Origin: Pohlia nutans
Lineage: Eukaryota; Streptophyta; Bryopsida; Bryales; Mniaceae
Assembly (NCBI GenBank): GCA_022496805.1
Contig: CM040089.1
Location: 45,306,372 to 45,370,371, forward strand
DNA length: 64,000 bases
Direction: 5' to 3'
The notes under the pieces were generated by a model. The model ran no database searches. It saw only the letters and a list, made by a program, of their open reading frames with translations, and was not told the origin of the DNA. Position numbers and translations under genes: made by a program. Of the stretch, positions 22,621 to 35,345 are shown piece by piece; the first letter of the stretch is position 1; the number at the start of each line of letters is the position of its first letter.

Positions 22621-23619
22621 GTACCTTGGTAGCACCTTCGGCACCTTGTTGCCGAATAATTAATTAAAGTTTAAAAGTAAGGTTTGACACCTAAAAATAG
22701 AATATTAAGAATTTCAGCATTTTTATCTTTAGATTTAAAAAAAAAAATTGGCTTGATGTCAAGTTCAACTTTATTTCATTGGTTGACAAGGAGGATGTGA
22801 GTTGAGAGTGTAGAATGTTCTCTCTTTTATGCAAGTGGAGTGGAGTTGTATCAACAATGCATATGAGATAAGTAATCTTTGAGGTGAAACACCTTGTAAA
22901 TCTTCATTTTAATTTACATCACGTATAATTTTTGCATAAAGTCTTCAAATGACATAAAGGCCGCTTCACACTATGGCTGTCCAAGTTGATAGGCCGTGGG
23001 AGTTCATGACCAAACTTTGTTGAGAGTCCCAAGGAATGGGCTAAAAATAAGTAATAAAATATAGAAATTGGAGCCTTTGGCTAGCCATAGTGTGAAGCCT
23101 CCAAAGGTCAAGCCCAAAGTCCAAGCCTTTGGCCAAATTTATAGTGTGAAGCCCCATTTTAAAGTCGAAAGGCCAAACCTTTAGCCTCTCAACTTGGGAT
23201 AGCCATAGTGTGAAGCTTCAAAAGCCAAATCCAAAGTCCAAGCCTTTGATGATCAAGACTCTCATAGAATAATAAAATCTCATTAGTTTATTAAAAGAAT
23301 TCGAAGACCTCTTGACCATAGTTTGGATTTCCATTCTTGTCTGACCCAAACTATAATCGAGAGGCCGTCACTTTGGAGCCAAATGGTCAAAAAAGTGTTG
23401 TCATGTAGGCATTTGGACTTTTGCCTCTAGTGTGAAGGGTCAAGAGGCCTAAGGCAACGGCCTTTGGGCTTTCTTGCAATATGATTGGTGGAGTTCCACA
23501 CTGTTGAATTATAATTTATATGATATATGGCAAAAGATGCCAATGTTTTTGCAAAAAATTTGGCACCTATTTTTAGGATTGTTTTTTGCCGAATGTGCCA
23601 CCAGGGTATGGTATTCTAG
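22621..23619 (-). mobile_element. M2: second M element, split by repeat S
   Basis: 22621-22958 is the reverse complement of the right part of M1 (TTCGGCACCTTGTTGCC, then AATTAATTAAAG). 23500-23619 matches the left part of M1 in reverse (AATTATAATTTATATGAT, GCAAAAGATGCCAATG) and ends CAGGGTATGGTA. The two parts flank the S cluster. Confidence 0.6.
22959..23450. repeat. S: cluster of direct and inverted repeats inside M2
   Basis: GGCCGCTTCACACTATGGC opens the cluster. Its inverse, GCCATAGTGTGAAGC, follows at about 23083 and 23201, and a shortened form (CTAGTGTGAAGGGTC) at about 23427. Copies of AAGTCCAAGCCTTTG separate them. It is absent from M1, so it was inserted into, or grew within, M2. 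Confidence 0.55.
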
Positions 23620-25266
23620 CATCACACAATACGCATATGATGTGTCTTATATCATAACTTTTGAAATAAAGAGCCAAAATTTATGTTGAAAGTGAATGTC
23701 ATGCTTCTAATTATGATTTTTATATTTTCTTGAAATTTTGAAAAAATAATTTACTATTTAAAATACAATTTTGCTAATTTTTGGCACTCTCAATTTTCAT
23801 GGTTTTAAGACTTTTAAGTACCCAAAATTGACAATTTAGAGATCGCCTTTTCAAATTATATTCTCCATATAATCATATACCTATGGTGTGAGGGATAAAT
23901 AAAAATAATAAACATCTTGTACCTTACAATACAACATTCATAATTAATTGGTATTGACGTACAGTCCTCAAACTTCCTTTCTTTTGCAACACTTTGATGA
24001 CTTCAAACAGTGCAAGGCTTTTACATAATTGTGCTAGTTTCAAATCTTTATGTTCTGATTTTGACATTCTAAAATTTGCATGTTCATGTAAGTACATTTG
24101 AGCATGAATCATATTTAAACAAACAGACTTACAACAAAAACACATGCAAGTCATTCCAAACCAAAATAAATAAGGAAAAATACCAAAAACATTTTAATAT
24201 AGTAAAAATGGAATCTTTTAGAATATTTTGAAAATATTATATATTATTTGGAATGTTTTTAGAATATTCTTAAATTTTTTTGGAATTTTCTTGTTGATGT
24301 CATTTAATCCGCATGCAAACCACGTCGAATGCATATTCCAATCACACCACATGCTCTGTTTTAATTAACCAACCAAGCTTGCAATTTTTTTTTTGGGAAT
24401 TCGCCATTTTAAAGGACGTTTAATGTAAAGGAACAAAAATTGTCACCATAAACCTCTAATATCCACTTTGCTCACAAAATCTTTTGGAATCTTTTTTGAA
24501 TATGATACCTTTATGTTATAGGAATTGAGGAAAATTATTGCAATCACTATATTTTCAATGAAGCGTATCAATTAAGGCAATAAAATATTTATACTACAAC
24601 GTCACCAGATGCAATGTATTACATTTTGGTCCAAATACTCTTTTATATTATTTTTAAACTATTAATGTACATACAATCCTAAAATACCTTTTCACTATGG
24701 TTAACTTTTTCGCAAAAAACTAATTTCAATGACCATGAGAAAATGTTTACGGCCACATTTTGCTTGTTATGCAATGTCACACTACACATTTTGAACGCCC
24801 TACCACGAAAACACCCAAAATTCCTAAAAGTGGAGTTTGAGCTCAAATATAAAATAATCATTATTATGATTTTTAAAATAGAGCAAAAAAAGACCACAAT
24901 TTCTTAAACATAACTAGAATAAAAATATATACCAACATAAACATATAAAAAAGGTAAATAAGAAAAATTAAATGAAAACAGAATAATAAAAGTCAATAAA
25001 ATAAATAATCATACGGGAAACAAAAAGGAGAAAAAAAACAATTTGTATGCTTTGTAATTCTAGAGGAAGAAATGAACGATAGTGAAATTAAAAAGAGAAA
25101 AACACATGTACAATATTTCAATATTTTAAAAAATACTAAAAACCAAGATTGATCCATTCTTTAGTGTATCCTTCCATAAATTTCACATAATATATCAATT
25201 GGAGTGCATATATTTTAACTAAGGTTGAAAAAAAATCATTAAATTTTCTTTATTTTAATTTATAAG
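23620..25266. other. AT-rich DNA, nothing recognised
   Basis: Contains phased TGGAATATTTT-like words near 24200-24300, as at 1215-1310. Frames of 60-76 codons show no motif. Confidence 0.4.
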
Positions 25267-25353
25267 TAATACTCCACTGTCTGAAAACTATTGTCTGGAA
25301 TGCTCAAAAATGCCACTAAAGGTGGATAGTTAGTTCCGGACATAGGAGTATTA
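25267..25353. mobile_element. Stowaway-like miniature element, decayed
   Basis: TAATACTCCACTGTCTG on the left pairs with CCGGACATAGGAGTATTA on the right (87 bp overall). The end sequence resembles the Stowaway (Tc1/mariner) consensus TACTCCCTCCGTCC. Confidence 0.5.
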
Positions 25354-26431
25354 TAATAATAATTTGATAAAATTTAAATAATTTTATTAAAAAATTAGCG
25401 TTGTACAAGGCATAATTTAATGACCTAACAAGCTTGGATCTTGTGCATTAAAAAATTGGAGACTGTTGAATAATAGTTTTGAAACAAATATTACCATGTT
25501 CAAACAAAAAACGGAAAAAGGAACAAAATATCATCACTACACAACTCAAACATTTTTAATCTCTTTAGCAAAAAATTATATACGAAAGAGGTAACTTAAA
25601 AACTATGTTAATATTTAAATTTTAAAATGAATATACTCGAATATTGGTATATACCCGAATATTTCTTCTATATTGATATTTAGAAGAAAATCACTGATCT
25701 ATTGATTTAGAACTATAAAATTATACAATAATATGATTGTCTAAATTTGTGTATCTTCAGCAAGTTTTCCTTGGCTTCATGGATGATTCAGGGACTAGTG
25801 TACTCTTGTGCCGTTGGCCCAAGTGATTCTAAAAGGGGTGATTGCAAACTACAATATACCACGTTATTTTGTCACATTCTACTTATTGCTGCACTTTTAC
25901 AATCTTTGAAGAATCACCAAAAAATATCAAGATGAAATTTTGTGACAAAAAAATTGCATTGTTTCTAAAATTCCAACGTTAAGATGTTTACCACAATAAA
26001 ATTTGCAAAATTTCAATCTTTCTATCCAAATTAATCATTTATGCTTGGAAAAGGTAGCCTGTCGCTTGTCAAAAGTGCACCTAAAATTTGGGAAGTGCTA
26101 GAAGGGGTTCGAATTTTAACTTCATAAATTTTTAGCATTATACCATAAGTGTGTACATAGCTACCGTATTTTTTTTAATTTTGGGTATAATTACCCTTAC
26201 TTATTTTTTACTTAATTGTTTCATGGTGTTTTTGTTTTTCAAAAATTTCGTGCAGTTACAAAAAAAATTGGATTTTGTTTTTGGAAGTGAATTAATGGTC
26301 CAATTTGAGAAGTGGGATTCGAAATACATTTATCACATAACCTAACTATGAACCGTAGCATGCATGATCTATTCTCATGGTAATTATGTCATATATTATT
26401 GATTGAAGTGTAAAAATCATAACAAAAATTG
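25354..26431. other. AT-rich DNA, nothing recognised
   Basis: No repeat partner in the window. The 62- and 64-codon frames here lack coding signs. Confidence 0.4.
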
Positions 26432-26999
26432 TTAACCCTTAAGCGTCCACACTATATTTATCCGGTCAAACTTCATCAATTTGTCACATTTTAAACTGTA
26501 TTATACTTTTTTTGGTATTTTTCTCTTATAATATATCCTTAAACCCATTTACACTTATTTTTTCATAATTATTTAAATAAAAATGAATTTTATAAGAATT
26601 TTATAAGATTTTATAAAGTTTTTCCTCTTGTAATAGCCATAGTCATTACAAAAATGTCTAAAATAGTATGATTTTTTTAGAAAAAATGTAAATAATAGTG
26701 ATGAACAACAAGGTGAAGGCTGCATGCTTCTTGAGCTTACATAAAAAGAAATTCGATTGAGAAACTTTTTCTGTAGTGTATACTAGAATTTTAGGGCTGT
26801 GAGCTTTAAAGTGCTATAAAAAACGAAATTTTAACAATTTTGAAGAACTATAAATTGGACTAGAAAGTAGAAGACAACTCCCACACATTCCTAGTTGGAA
26901 CCAATTTCATTTGAAATTAGGAACTAGGTGAAAATCAGCGTTTGACAGAAAAACAATCAAACATGGCCCCATGGGGCTCCTTGCGCGCTTAAGGGCTAA
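26432..26999 (+). mobile_element. Family E copy 1 (TTAA-flanked)
   Basis: Left end TTAACCCTTAAGCGTCCA; right end GCGCTTAAGGGCTAA. 568 bp. Aligns along its length with 46627-47183 in the same orientation (TCGATTGAGAAACTTTTTCT, TGAACAACAAGGTG). Non-coding. Confidence 0.8.
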
Positions 27000-28407
27000 C
27001 CAAATAATGAACTATTTCCAAATCAATCAGACCCAAATTATTTCAGGTAGTTTGTCTAGACCTTCATATAAGGTTCTAGGTCAAAAGAATGTTCCAGGCC
27101 TCAAAAACCCCAAAATTCAATTTCTTATATTTTTAATTAGTTTATTGTAACAAGAGTGGATTAAAAATCCATAACTTTCACACTTGCTTTCACACCGTAG
27201 GTCCAAAAGCTACGAAACAATTTTGGTACACTGCTATTTATTGATATCTTTCCTATCATATCAAAAATGCAATTAGAGACTTCATATTCCATTTTTTATA
27301 ATTTAAATCAATTTGTGGTGACAAAAATCAATTGAAAATTTATAGCTTTTGCATTGTAAATTCAGAAGCTACGAAATGACTTTGATACACCTCTACTTGT
27401 CAGGAGCTTTCCTATAATACCAAATATGCGACCAATAGCCCACGGTACGAGAGAAAACAAACAAACAAACTACCTTCTTTAACATTAGAATGCTTGTGAT
27501 TTATGAGAGATGAATAATTGAGCTGCAACGGATCTACACAATCATCAATTCTCTATCATTTCTGGAAGTATAGTAAGTGCCTTGGCAAACAATGTTCAAT
27601 TACATGCACCTATTACTGAGATAAATGCTATAATTGTGTAAAGCACACAAATTAAATGAAAAGACATTTTTTTAGTGTTATTGTCGCACAGTAAATTTTG
27701 AAATCCAAACCAAAATTGTAATTGTGAAAATTATCAAAATATATTACCAACCTACCAACCCTTTTTTTATACAATGTAACTTTGATAATAAAAAAAAATA
27801 CTTGTCATTGAAAATCCATTGCAAAAAACTATGGTTTTAGGAGTAATATTTTGATGGAATTTCCAAACAGCTTATGAGTAGGAAGCCAAAGAGGTTACAA
27901 TAGACATGAACAACACTCTTGCCCATACATCTATGGTGTCAATGCTGAAGCTCAAGACTCTTGCCTATATTGAAAGGCATGTGTAAGATTGAAGTCTTGC
28001 TTGGCTAGGAAGTGGGATGCAAACAAACCCGGATAGTATTACACTATAACACTATTACATATTTGGGAAGTGCAGGAAATAGGGACATTATTGAGCCTAC
28101 GTTCTTAGAGGAAATCTCCTTACTCGTAGTATTGGGATTTTAAGCATGTCCAAAGACTTGGTATTTTTGGTCCTCTTCTCAAAATGAAGAGCATGTGCTT
28201 TTTCCGTTGAATGCTATCGTCAATCAATTGGCATAAGTCATCCTCAATACCCATCTCTCTACAACCAAAGACCAAATTAAATTGGAATAAAAATGAAGAA
28301 AAAATAAATCTAAATTAAATGACCCAAAATGAAGCCAAATTTTACAAATTGCAATATGTTTGAAATACTAGATTGTTGAAATAGTTGCTAGTCTTATTGA
28401 GGGCCTT
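27000..28407. other. Unassigned DNA
   Basis: Two related segments at about 27170-27240 and 27340-27410 share GCTACGAAA and a following ACAC...TCTA pattern, suggesting an old local duplication. Nothing else recognised. Confidence 0.35.
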
Positions 28408-28614
28408 GTCATGTCTTACATTTTTTTCCCAACTTGATGTCATATTAGACGTTTGTCGTTGGCTGTGTAATCAGACAAATGTCAAATACATTAAACGACT
28501 TGGATAAAATATTTCCAAATATTCCCGAATATGCTTGTCAGGCATATGAGGAGGTCCGAGGAGGAGGTCTACTAGACATCTTTGACATTGAATGTATCCA
28601 ACACTTTGTCTAGT
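28408..28614 (+). repeat. Family W dispersed repeat, copy 1
   Basis: Aligns with 38553-38742: CCAACTTGATGTCATATTAG, AATATTCCCGAATAT, and a right end CACTTTGTCTAGTG against CACTTCATCTAGTG. Confidence 0.55.
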
Positions 28615-29860
28615 GGTCGAAACAAACACACAACCTTTGTTTTATTGTAGCTACATGATGTTTAGTAATTCAAGACAATATTTATATTTGAAGTTAGGGT
28701 GGTTGTATTTTTTCATCACTTTAATGATACATTCACATGAAGATTTTCATCCAAAGAAAGTTTGTGATTCCCTATGGAGTTATTATCAATGAAGTGAATA
28801 TTTAGTAATCTTTGTTAAACTTCATGATTTCATCACCAAAAGAGTTAGGGTCCTTACTCAAGTGATTTTTTTATGGTTTTTTTTAAAAACATTTGAGTTT
28901 TTGGAGTATTTTTGGATTGTTTGAAGTTATTCATGGCTTCATTTCAATTAAGTTATTTATCCTTATTTTTAAAAATTGCAAAATGAAATTTTTAACTGGG
29001 TACAAGAAAAATCACAAAACATTTGATGTGAAAATTTTACTTTAGTTACCTATTGTCTAAATTTATGTTAGCAGTCTCTACAATAATTGCCTATATTTCA
29101 ATAGCTTTAATCTTGTCACAAACATAATTACACTTTACATCATCTTGGAGGAGTTACCAATCACTATTATACTACATGTCTATGACATTTGCCAAGAAGT
29201 TAATCGTTTTAAAATATTTAGCATATTCGTCTAATATCTTTAGGTGACTTTTAGAATATGTGGTGTGGTTATTTGAAATCTTCAAGTTTCTCTTCTAAAC
29301 TATGCATGCATCTTCTTGAAGTATTTTTGTGATTCTTATAATATATTAGTGCCCCTAGGACAATCATAGAGTTTCTTGAAAGAGCTTCAAGACACACTTA
29401 TTAGTGTATACGGTATTGGAAGCAAGATGAGGGAAACTTCAATCTTGCCAATACAGGTCTTGGACCATTCTACTCAACTTTTGTACTACGATTATGTATT
29501 ATAAAGTTTGTTGGCAACACTTCCCTCAACAAACTCTTCATTCACATTGGGCTAGAGTTTCACTCTCTTTCTTTCTTTCTCTCTATAGTTATAAACTTCT
29601 TGGTATTAGTTTGTGACATTGCTTCACATTGTTCTTCATGATGGGCAATACTTAATAACACGTATTGCATAGGACTTCCAAGGTAACATTTTTACAACTT
29701 TGTAATATACATTGCAACATTGACACAGTCATTGACATTGTAGAATTGTGCAGTACTTAGTAACAAGTATAGAAACTCTTTAGTAGAGTAATTTTGTGTG
29801 TAGTTGACAAATCCGTTTAGTAGGGGCCCTAAGTGATCAATTTTTCTATTGTCACTAGAA
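28615..29860. other. AT-rich DNA, nothing recognised
   Basis: No repeat partner or coding frame that I can support. Confidence 0.4.
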
Positions 29861-30060
29861 TACCGTAGTTTACTAGCAGGTTAGGCACCTTTCTGTCTAA
29901 TATTTAATTATTTAAAAAAATAGATTTAGGCAAAAATGAATATTCTTCAAAATCCATTTTTTCCCATACAAAAAAATATTTTTTTGAAAAAAATTTCCTG
30001 AAATTTTAGACATCTATTTTTAGAATTATTTTGTGCCGAACCTACTAGTAAACTACGGTA
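29861..30060. mobile_element. N1: 200-bp miniature relative of M
   Basis: It starts TACCGTAGTTTACTAGCAGG and ends with the inverse, CCTACTAGTAAACTACGGTA: inverted repeats of about 29 bp with few mismatches. It shares these ends with M1 and M2 (about 1 kb) but has a short interior, so it looks like an internal deletion derivative. TA at both edges. Confidence 0.8.
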
Positions 30061-31006
30061 ACCTTATTTAGATTTTGGATTCAACATTTGATGTGAATGG
30101 GACGAATTTCCAATGTTGAAAACTCTATCTAATTTGATTGAAAAGATTTAGAATTAAGCGTTGGGAGGTCTAGTGGCCCACTGTATACACAAGCATACAT
30201 GCCAAAATACAATCAAAACCTGTGAATATAGCAGAACATATTAAAAAAATGCTTTTGTGTTTTCTTCCCCTTTTTTTTTGATGCTAATAGTTTTATTTTG
30301 ATACTTTTAAGCTTTTTTATACTTGGATTATAATCCCCAATTTATTGAATGGATTCACATTGTACTTTAGATGAATGTTGTATAGATTTTTAGGCTCATA
30401 TCTTTGAAATTGTATAATGAGCTTTGAATCTCAAACAAACTTTATTTAAAGAATAATTGTTCTAATATGCATGATTTGTTTTAGGAAATTTATTGAAGGC
30501 TAGATTTATGTCCACATCTCCAAATTTATTTTGATAAAAAATATCTCAAACCCTCTCTAATCTTGTTTTATTGCAAGGGTCAAATATTATTTCAAATCTT
30601 GGTACACATTTTATATTAATCAATCATTGTCGAATTTAGTTACAAATTTTCAACAAAATTAAAAATATATGTAAATATTTTGGTATTTTCAAAGTAAAAT
30701 AAAAATTTAAAAACAGTTGTCGACTACATAGATTCTTAATTAACAACTGCATTTATTTACAAACTTATTTGGATCACAAAGGATTATTTAATGACTTGAT
30801 GTAATTTTAAATGACAATTATATTAACATTCAACCAGTCTTTATTTATTTTGGAAGCCAAACTCAAGGGGCGAGTTCGATGCTTAACAAAAACCTATACA
30901 ACTCCACGGCTCATAAATTAGAAGTAAAAACACCTAGGTCAAAACATATGTAAACAAAAATAAAACACAGAATGTTCAAAAATAAATTAATCTTTCACTT
31001 TGGGCT
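30061..31006. other. AT-rich DNA, nothing recognised
   Basis: About 950 bp with no repeat partner seen in the window. Confidence 0.4.
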
Positions 31007-31587
31007 ATAACCCCTAAATGTACCAGGGTGTCCCTGGAATTGACAATTTGAGAAAAATCATCATAAAGTACTATTTAGAAGAATATTTTGGAATTGATAT
31101 ACAAATGAAAGTTCTAGATTTTGAATTTTAGATTCCATCCGTACGGTTCGATTCACTAATACTATCACCAATATTTAATTATAAAATTTAAAATTTAAAA
31201 TTCCTTCTAAATTCGATTACAAACAAAATTTTAATATTTTTTGAGTAAAATTTGTTGAAATGAATTTGAAATGAGATACTCTTAAATGTGGTGATTCTTT
31301 GAAATTTTTGTGTTCCTTAAATCTATGACCTCATTTTTGCAAGGCCACTTTTGAACTACAATCAATGCAATTTTGGCTTGGTCAACGACTTGACATACTT
31401 CTACATTTATAATTTCAGAAAAATATGTAATCAAGTATGACTAAATCCAACCGTTAGATAAAACAACAACTTGGTGAAGAATCTCCAAAAAATTGGATGA
31501 CTTTCATCCAAGCATTGATGAGAATGTGAAAAGGGTTTGAATCTATTAATCGTCCAGTTTCTGAACGCTGTGACGTTTAGGGGATAA
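31007..31587 (+). mobile_element. Family F copy 1, flanked by ATAA
   Basis: ATAA-CCCCTAAATGTACC on the left and GTGACGTTTAGGGG-ATAA on the right. The edge tetranucleotide is ATAA on both sides in the same orientation, as a duplicated target would be. Its middle aligns weakly with family A (GATTCCATCCGTACGGTT against GATTCTATCCATACGGTT). Reverse copy at 44738. Confidence 0.8.
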
Positions 31588-32443
31588 AATGAGCCCTTTG
31601 TTACTCATTTTATCCCCTTGCAATGGAACTTGTTCTATTTGTGTCTGAATGAATGAAAGAAAGAAAAGAAAAAAAAAGAAAAAGAAAAAAACTTTCATGC
31701 TCAACCAGATGTAATCAAATTGCCTAAGTAACACAATGTCATTCTTCAGCTTTTTCTCCATTTACTTTTGCACATTGGTCTGGACACACAATTTTTCTGC
31801 AATCAATAAGGAAGATTCAAACAACATTGTAGACTTGATTATTTGTCCAAATTCAAGGGGTTTAATTCAAGTTCATATTTTTAATTGAATATATTGATTT
31901 TCATGTATTTATGCTTTGTGCTCAAAATTGCCAAAAATTAGCATTTGCAAGCATTGTAGTACAAAATAAATAATATTTTTAATCCTTCAAATTAATCATT
32001 TCAAATAACACATATCTAAATGTACTTCATATCAAAAATTGGTACCAAAATGACGTCATTAGATATTTTAAACAAATGTTTTGGATTTCTTTAAGCAATT
32101 GGGACAGATTCTGATTTTTGTACAAAAAGTCTCTTTTAAAATCTTTAAACTTCTTCAATTTTTACGTGAATTTTTTTGTGTATTGCATGAGTGTAGGAAA
32201 TCAAAACCACATCCGGTCAATTCATTTTTTATTTGTTTTAAAGAGGGACTTATTCAAAGTTGCCTTAGAAGCTGATTTTAGAATTCAAAGGGCTTTTTGG
32301 GGTACCTGTATCAAACCATTGCCCCGAAGCGCAGAGGCGGATTTTTTTTGTTTTTTTGCTTTTTATTTTGTACTTAAAAAAATCATTGTATATGCCCGAC
32401 ATGTACAAGTTTTCAAGATGCCTTTGGGCTGCCCATATGAGGG
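31588..32443. other. Unassigned DNA
   Basis: Contains an A/G-rich tract at about 31655-31690. Frames of 64-113 codons overlap near 32081-32459 on both strands, but none shows a recognisable domain. Confidence 0.35.
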
Positions 32444-33173
32444 TTTGGGGGGTGCATAACAATATCCCGTATGGAACTACGTGAGTGAACAAAAGGGGTA
32501 TTAATTGTGGGGTGGGCTTACAAAATATACATAAGCTTAGGATATTACTTTGACATTCAATTTTGTAAAATAATATACATAGCCCATTTTTAATGTGACA
32601 AGGGTTGTAAATTTACATATAGGGCCATCCATTCAAACTTGTTATTTAAGAAGGGTTTATAGAATGTGTAGAAAAATTACTAATAGGTGGGTTGAATGTA
32701 GAGAACCATTTGATTTGTTGAATCGACAGTCATCTCATATGGAGATTGGATTGTATTGATACAAAAAAGATCATGGATCACTATGGACTTATGACTTGAC
32801 AAATCATATCATGGTAGTCTTAAAAACTATTATTGCACTAGATTCAGTACCTTTTGTAGTAGAAAAAAACTTGTATGAGTTACATTCTATAGGTAAAAAA
32901 GCGTTTAATGATTTTATCAATGATAAATAAGTACTTTTGTAATGAAAAAAATTAGGCCTATTTTTTAGGCCATGCTTTTCATTGTATACATATGTTAGGC
33001 TCTTACTTATTTAATTTACTTTGAACATGCATACATACATTAGGCTTCTATTTTGTTATATGTATGTATGTATACCATTTTTTTAATGAAAAAAAAACTG
33101 TATATAGGGGTATTAATTTCAAGGTGACGCATACACGTTATACCTGACTTTTAACACTAAGTGCACCTCTGGG
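32444..33173. mobile_element. G3: larger, diverged member of the G family
   Basis: The left end TTTGGGGGGTGCATAAC and the reverse right end CCCAGAGGTGCACTTAG follow the G1 pattern GGGGAGTGCAC. Flanks are TATGAGGG and TATGAGGC, a probable 8-bp duplication with one mismatch. 730 bp; interior unrelated to G1. Confidence 0.5.
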
Positions 33174-33620
33174 TATGAGGCCATGAGGGGCATTGTCCTT
33201 TTAAGGATTTATAATTAATAAGGAAATTAGAGTATGTACCCTGAAATAAAAGTGGGCCACATGCTATAATGTATAAAAGGGCACCATGTGGTTTTTGGAG
33301 ACATATAATCTACATTAAGCCATATTTTGATTGTTTGAAAAAACAGTTGTAAAATCAAATGTGATTGCGAGTGTGAAAGCAATTGTGCAAGTAGTTTGTG
33401 ATAGTTTTCCTCCAATAATATTGTGCCACATCTTAGCAAGCATGTAATAGGAGGCACTATTTTGTCCATATTCCATAGGAGTCAAGGTGAATTCCTTAAA
33501 CACGTTTACACCGTTGTACATGTTGTATTCAAATAACGCATTTTTGATGCATTAGAATCTTCTTTCAACTGTTAACCCTTTGACGTGCTTGTGTTCATAT
33601 AATGAACGATGAACATATTG

Positions 33621-33888
33621 CCCGGGGGTGCACTTTGCATTATGTTGGGGAATCACATGCATTCACGACCCCCTCTAAAAACCCCTTTGTATACAAAGGG
33701 TTGTATGTCAAACCCTTTGTATACAAATCTATTATGTCATGAATATATGTTTAATGTAAATATACGTCAATAATTTCAGCTCTAAATATGTTTATTGTAT
33801 GTTTACATAATACGACAATGTTCAAATTAATACCCTTTTTGTGCACTCACGTATACTTGTATGTGTTTAGTACAGTGCACTCCCCGAG
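33621..33888. mobile_element. G2: 268-bp element with perfect 8-bp duplication
   Basis: The flanks are ACATATTG at 33613-33620 and again at 33889-33896. The ends CCCGGGGGTGCACTTTG and CTCGGGGAGTGCACTG are inverted relatives of those of G1, and CGTGAGTGCAC also recurs near the right end. Non-coding. Confidence 0.85.
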
Positions 33889-34039
33889 ACATATTGTAGC
33901 CTTCTCTTGACTAGATCCCGTACAATTTTTCACCCATCCAAAATTTCCTTGGTTTTTGTGCTAGTTGACTACCATTTATACAATATGGATCTTCAAAATA
34001 AGATATTATGATTTATTTCAAAACGTGAGAACGTAAGAA

Positions 34040-34335
34040 TGATTTTTCAAAACAAGTAGAATCAAATAATGAAAATTACACCATATTATTTTGTATATTA
34101 TTCCAAATTTGTTATATACATATATAAATTTGGGATTTAAAGTGAATTTCAAAAGAAAACCTTGCAAAATCAATTAAATACTATTAATAAAAAACATTAT
34201 AAATCCAACCGTACAGATGTGATATACACATTGAGATTTACAACTTTTTTTTGTATATCAACTCCATTTTTTTGATTCATCAAACATTTTATAACACATC
34301 TTTGAAATCTGTGGCGGATTTGAATGTCAATTAGT
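34040..34335 (-). mobile_element. K2: decayed A/F relative
   Basis: Reverse complement of 6458-6755: AATCCAACCGTACAGATGTG and GATTCATCAAACATTTTATA pair with the K1 words. The ends are not clear. Confidence 0.5.
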
Positions 34336-34463
34336 TAACAAGAGCATATGATTCCAATGCAACCTCATCTTGCCATTATGTCAAGATACTATAAGAGTAG
34401 AGGAGAGGGATTAGAATTGATAATGCTTTTATAGACTGAGCATTAACTTCTTAGCAGGTAGCA

Positions 34464-35051
34464 TTAACCCCTAAATGTCCTCATCCCTTTCCACATTTGG
34501 AGAATTTCAAAGACCATGTCTTGGAAAATGTAACTAAGAGGGATATTTTGAACTTGATATATGAATAAAGTTTCTACATTATGAATTTTTGATTCTATCC
34601 ATACCATTACATCTATGATTGTTGTCACCAATATTTTTGTATAAAATTTGAAACTTAAAATTCAATTCTTTTTTGTAATTTGATTACGAATAAGATACTG
34701 AAAATCTATGGATGAAATTTGTTGTGATTGGTTGAAATGCAATACTCTAAGTGTAGTGATTTTTGGATTTTTTTTGGTTGTTTAAATTTATGGTTTGACT
34801 TTTTTAAGAGCACTTTTACAGTTTACACTAAAATCTTCAAATTTTTGGATGAATCACTACAACTTAAAATGAGGCATAAAAATTTCATAAATCATCCCCT
34901 TTCTAATCTGATCACACATGCATGAACCTAGCTTCCTACAAAATATATAGTAAAAAATCCACACTGCAAAAAGTCAATGACGGATGAGAAATCTGTGTTT
35001 TATTCTGTACATATCGTGCGCTTTCTGGTCGGTTGGACGTTTAGGGGTTAA
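34464..35051 (+). mobile_element. Family A copy 6
   Basis: Both ends are intact: TTAACCCCTAAATGTCC on the left and GGACGTTTAGGGGTTAA on the right. 588 bp. The right subterminal part reads GCGCTTTCTGGTC. A good reference copy of the family. Confidence 0.9.
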
Positions 35052-35196
35052 CCTTCACCAAGAAGCAAGCCTAACTCATTGTTTTGTTGTTTTGCATGCT
35101 CAACTTCATTTTATCTTTGTTTTTTTGTTCAACTACCACATTGATCTTGAGATCCAATGGCTCGAAGTAGCTAAGTAGCTTGCATTGAGATTATGT

Positions 35197-35333
35197 CTGG
35201 TAATTCAAAAGCAGGCAAGAGTATGGGAGAGAATTGCACGCCAATACCTCCCTTGCCACTGCCATGGCTCGGTCCTACTGGACCTGCGGTTATACCCCAT
35301 AGGCCATAGTCTTGCCTGCTCTTGAATTACCTA
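35197..35333. mobile_element. Fold-back element, 137 bp
   Basis: TCTGGTAATTCAAAAGCAGG on the left pairs with CCTGCTCTTGAATTACCTAG on the right. The arms run on through CAAGAGTATGG and CCATAGTCTTG to about 32 bp. The centre is GC-richer (GCCACTGCCATGGCTCGG). Confidence 0.7.
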
Positions 35334-35345
35334 GTCCATAAATTT

